Of a stretch of 7,511 nucleotides of DNA, positions 6,058 through 7,511 are shown piece after piece (position 1 is the first letter of the stretch; every line of letters starts with the position of its first letter). Made by a program: the position numbers and the translations under genes. Under the pieces are notes generated by a model. That model searched no databases and had not been told where the DNA came from. It was given only the letters and a program-made list of their open reading frames with translations. Source of the DNA: Pyrobaculum sp. (lineage in GTDB: Archaea; Thermoproteota; Thermoprotei; Thermoproteales; Thermoproteaceae); contig WYEI01000273.1 of assembly GCA_009903905.1 (NCBI GenBank), forward strand, positions 1 through 7,511, read 5' to 3'.

Positions 6058-6409
6058 CGTAGGCACGCCCCTCGCGGACCTCCACAAGCTCGACACAGCT
6101 CCCAGCCGCAACCTCGCAAGCGGCGCACACAGCCTTCCAGTACACCCCGCCCACCTTCACCACGCCCACAGGCCTGAGGTCTTCTACGGCGATTCCCCTC
6201 CCGCCCACGTAGTCAAACCCCCTGGGTTGCTCCTTAGACACCTTTACCGCCACATAAACTGCGAAGCCTAGAAAAGGAGCCGCCACCGCAACCGCCGCCC
6301 ACAGAGGAATTACGTTGAAGAAATAGAGCAGGAAGGCCACGACGGCGGGCGCCACGAAGAGGAATATGTCATCGAGAATAGCCACCAGCAGAGTCGCGAG
6401 ACGAGACAT
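6041..6409 (-). CDS. Short membrane-anchored NfeD-like protein
   Basis: This 122-residue protein has two hydrophobic segments (about 13-33 and 36-56), then a basic Lys/Arg-containing turn, then a small beta domain (about 67-120) with GRGIAVEDLRPVG, a mid-domain GVYWKAV strand, VELVEV and RAYVRP. This is the pattern of the OB-like C-terminal domain of NfeD family proteins, which usually work with stomatin/SPFH proteins in membrane-domain maintenance. No SPFH gene is in this window. Unusually for such a domain it carries C95, C98 (a CxxC pair), C105 and C121. I prefer the ATG at 6409 (MSRLAT) because the minus-strand TATA-like ttattaat (6436-6429) is centred 23.5 bases upstream; in-frame ATGs at 6418 and 6430 lie too close to it, though they would add only 3 or 7 residues. 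It converges on the preceding coiled-coil gene with a 17-base overlap. Confidence 0.82.
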   Translation of the reverse strand: MSRLATLLVAILDDIFLFVAPAVVAFLLYFFNVIPLWAAVAVAAPFLGFAVYVAVKVSKEQPRGFDYVGGRGIAVEDLRPVGVVKVGGVYWKAVCAACEVAAGSCVELVEVREGRAYVRPCQ

Positions 6410-6414
6410 ATATA
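6407..6414 (+). promoter_or_regulatory. TATA box of the polynucleotide kinase gene, on top of the NfeD-like start codon
   Basis: The sequence catatata is centred about 25 bases before ATG 6436. It covers the ATG (6409-6407) and presumed transcription start of the opposite-strand NfeD-like gene. Confidence 0.6.
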
Positions 6415-6428
6415 CCATAGGCCCACGC

Positions 6429-6436
6429 ATTAATAA
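6429..6436 (-). promoter_or_regulatory. TATA-like box of the NfeD-like gene, on top of the kinase start codon
   Basis: Read on the minus strand the sequence is ttattaat, centred 23.5 bases before ATG 6409. It ends on the first base of the plus-strand ATG 6436. It departs from the stronger TATA sequences elsewhere in the window, so it may be weak. Confidence 0.5.
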
Positions 6437-7497
6437 TGTTTACCCTGGACATTCCCCCGGGGTACACGGCCTTAATCAGAGGCCCAGCCTCTGCGGAGTG
6501 CGGAGGCCTCTGCAGAGTCTTCGGGGGCCTATTTCAGAGATTTGAAGTGCCGCCCCACAAGCAGTACCCAGTGGAGGGCCCCGCCGTCCTCAGAATAGAA
6601 AACGGCGTCGTGGTTCTCGTGAAAGGGAGCACCACGCCGCAGGACTGGAACATAGAGACAAGCGGCGCCGTCGCCCTAGTAGGCCCAACAGACGTCGGTA
6701 AAAGCAGCCTCTCCACCTACCTCCTCAACATCCACGTCGCGCAAGGCAGAAGAGTATGCGTAGTAGACGCAGATGTGGGCCAGTCAGATATAGGCCCGCC
6801 CGGCTTCGTCGCCTACAGTTGCACCTCGGCCCCAACACCGCACATCTCAGCCCTGGAGCCACAAGACGGGTACTACGTAGGCTCCACAAACCTACAGGGC
6901 ATGGAGGAACTGCTTCTCGCAGGCGTTGTGTGGAGCCTCAGACGGGTCGCGGCTCAATACCCCCATCTGGTGATAATAAACACCCCCGGGTGGACAACAG
7001 GCCGCGGGCTTCAGCTACTGAGGGCGTTGATAGACGCCACGGGCGCGACGCCTATAAACATCGGCGACTACATACTCCCAGGTCTATTAGTCTCTAAGTC
7101 TCCCCACGTGCTCCCCAGAGGGCCGCAGGAGAGGAAAGAGCTGAGAAACTACGCCTACAGACGCCACTTCAAGCCTGTGGCCAGATTACAGGCAGAACAA
7201 CAAAAGATGTCGCTCTGTCGCTGGGATGGAGGTCTCGACTGTCCCTGGGGCCGCTACCTCGCCGCCGACGTGGAGAGGCCGGAAAAGAAGGGACGCGAAT
7301 ACGCGGTGCCGCCACACTATTTGAAACATCTCTTCGCCGCCCTGTACAAAAACGGAACGCTTGTAGGCTACGGCGCAGTTGAAAAATTTGAGCCAAGAGT
7401 CGTCCTCTACGCAACAACTGCTGACTTTGACGAGATCCGCGTAGGCAAGACACGGCTGGACCCACAGACACAAGAAGAACTAGACCCATTGCCCTAA
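6436..7497 (+). CDS. Clp1/Grc3-family polynucleotide 5'-hydroxyl kinase
   Basis: Enzymes of this family phosphorylate 5'-OH ends of RNA or DNA using a nucleoside triphosphate. Archaeal members are active kinases, and eukaryotic relatives work in tRNA splicing, rRNA processing and mRNA 3'-end formation. In the 353 residues, a beta-rich N-terminal domain (about 1-75) precedes the P-loop GPTDVGKS (83-90, K89), followed by DADVGQSDIGPPG (111-123), the Walker B-like region with the D-x-D-x-GQ signature of the family, and INTPGWTTGRG (181-191), the family's T-x-GW element. The C-terminal part (about 215-353) is a further beta-rich domain typical of the family. Length is normal. The ATG at 6436 is supported by the TATA at 6407-6414 and starts 26 bases from the divergent NfeD-like start. 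No partner RNA-processing gene is adjacent in the window, so the in vivo substrate is open. Stop TAA at 7495-7497. Confidence 0.92.
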   Translation: MFTLDIPPGYTALIRGPASAECGGLCRVFGGLFQRFEVPPHKQYPVEGPAVLRIENGVVVLVKGSTTPQDWNIETSGAVALVGPTDVGKSSLSTYLLNIHVAQGRRVCVVDADVGQSDIGPPGFVAYSCTSAPTPHISALEPQDGYYVGSTNLQGMEELLLAGVVWSLRRVAAQYPHLVIINTPGWTTGRGLQLLRALIDATGATPINIGDYILPGLLVSKSPHVLPRGPQERKELRNYAYRRHFKPVARLQAEQQKMSLCRWDGGLDCPWGRYLAADVERPEKKGREYAVPPHYLKHLFAALYKNGTLVGYGAVEKFEPRVVLYATTADFDEIRVGKTRLDPQTQEELDPLP

Positions 7498-7511
7498 CGC
7501 CTATAGACGTA

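Noticed and set aside
6410..6430. Alternative ATG starts at 6418 and 6430 for the NfeD-like gene
   Set aside because: They lie about 14 and 2 bases from the TATA-like box centre, too close for initiation; MSRLAT at 6409 fits a membrane-protein N-terminus.
7169..7489. Minus-strand frames of 95-106 codons inside the polynucleotide kinase gene
   Set aside because: Their translations lack domain features and are antisense to the C-terminal domain of a conserved enzyme.

Overview
The window looks like a chromosomal segment of a hyperthermophilic crenarchaeon of the order Thermoproteales, most likely Pyrobaculum or a close relative. The pointers are an archaeal/eukaryotic-type ATP-dependent DNA ligase of 584 residues that closely resembles remembered Pyrobaculum ligases, GC-rich DNA, tightly packed and overlapping genes, frequent GTG starts, no clear Shine-Dalgarno sequences, and archaeal TATA boxes centred about 22-26 bases before start codons (leaderless mRNAs). 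Genus assignment is inference; no search was run.

Layout: (1) 1-498 (+), 3' part of a CYTH/CyaB-type triphosphate-binding protein, cut by the window edge. (2) 506-2260 (+), ATP-dependent DNA ligase. (3) 2248-2739 (-), a coiled-coil protein of unknown function, converging on and overlapping the ligase by 13 bases. (4) 2780-3697 (+), PfkB-family sugar/nucleoside kinase, divergent from gene 3 with a shared AT-rich promoter. (5) 3720-4058 (+), an eight-cysteine small protein, overlapping by 4 bases (6) 4055-4732 (+), a stand-alone sugar-nucleotidyltransferase. (7) 4781-5506 and (8) 5503-6057 (+), a 4-base-overlapping pair of helical/coiled-coil proteins. (9) 6041-6409 (-), a short membrane-anchored NfeD-like protein that converges on gene 8 (17-base overlap) and is divergent from (10) 6436-7497 (+), a Clp1/Grc3-type polynucleotide 5'-hydroxyl kinase. 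I see no rRNA, tRNA, CRISPR array, transposon or DNA repeat, and no gene-free stretch longer than about 50 bases.

The most unusual content is genes 5, 7 and 8. Proteins 5 and 7 share a four-cysteine N-terminal module with the spacing C-x11-C-G ... C-x6-C. Proteins 7 and 8 are tandem paralogues in their helical part, with Tyr, two Trp and a Lys-Lys pair at identical spacing. Each carries two similar short hairpins resembling SHOCT domains. This looks like a modular Cys-cluster/coiled-coil system of unknown function, possibly scaffolding or surface/division related, though nothing in the sequence fixes its role.

The other genes are housekeeping-like: nucleic-acid end chemistry (ligase, polynucleotide kinase, perhaps the CYTH protein), sugar metabolism (kinase, nucleotidyltransferase) and membrane maintenance (NfeD-like).
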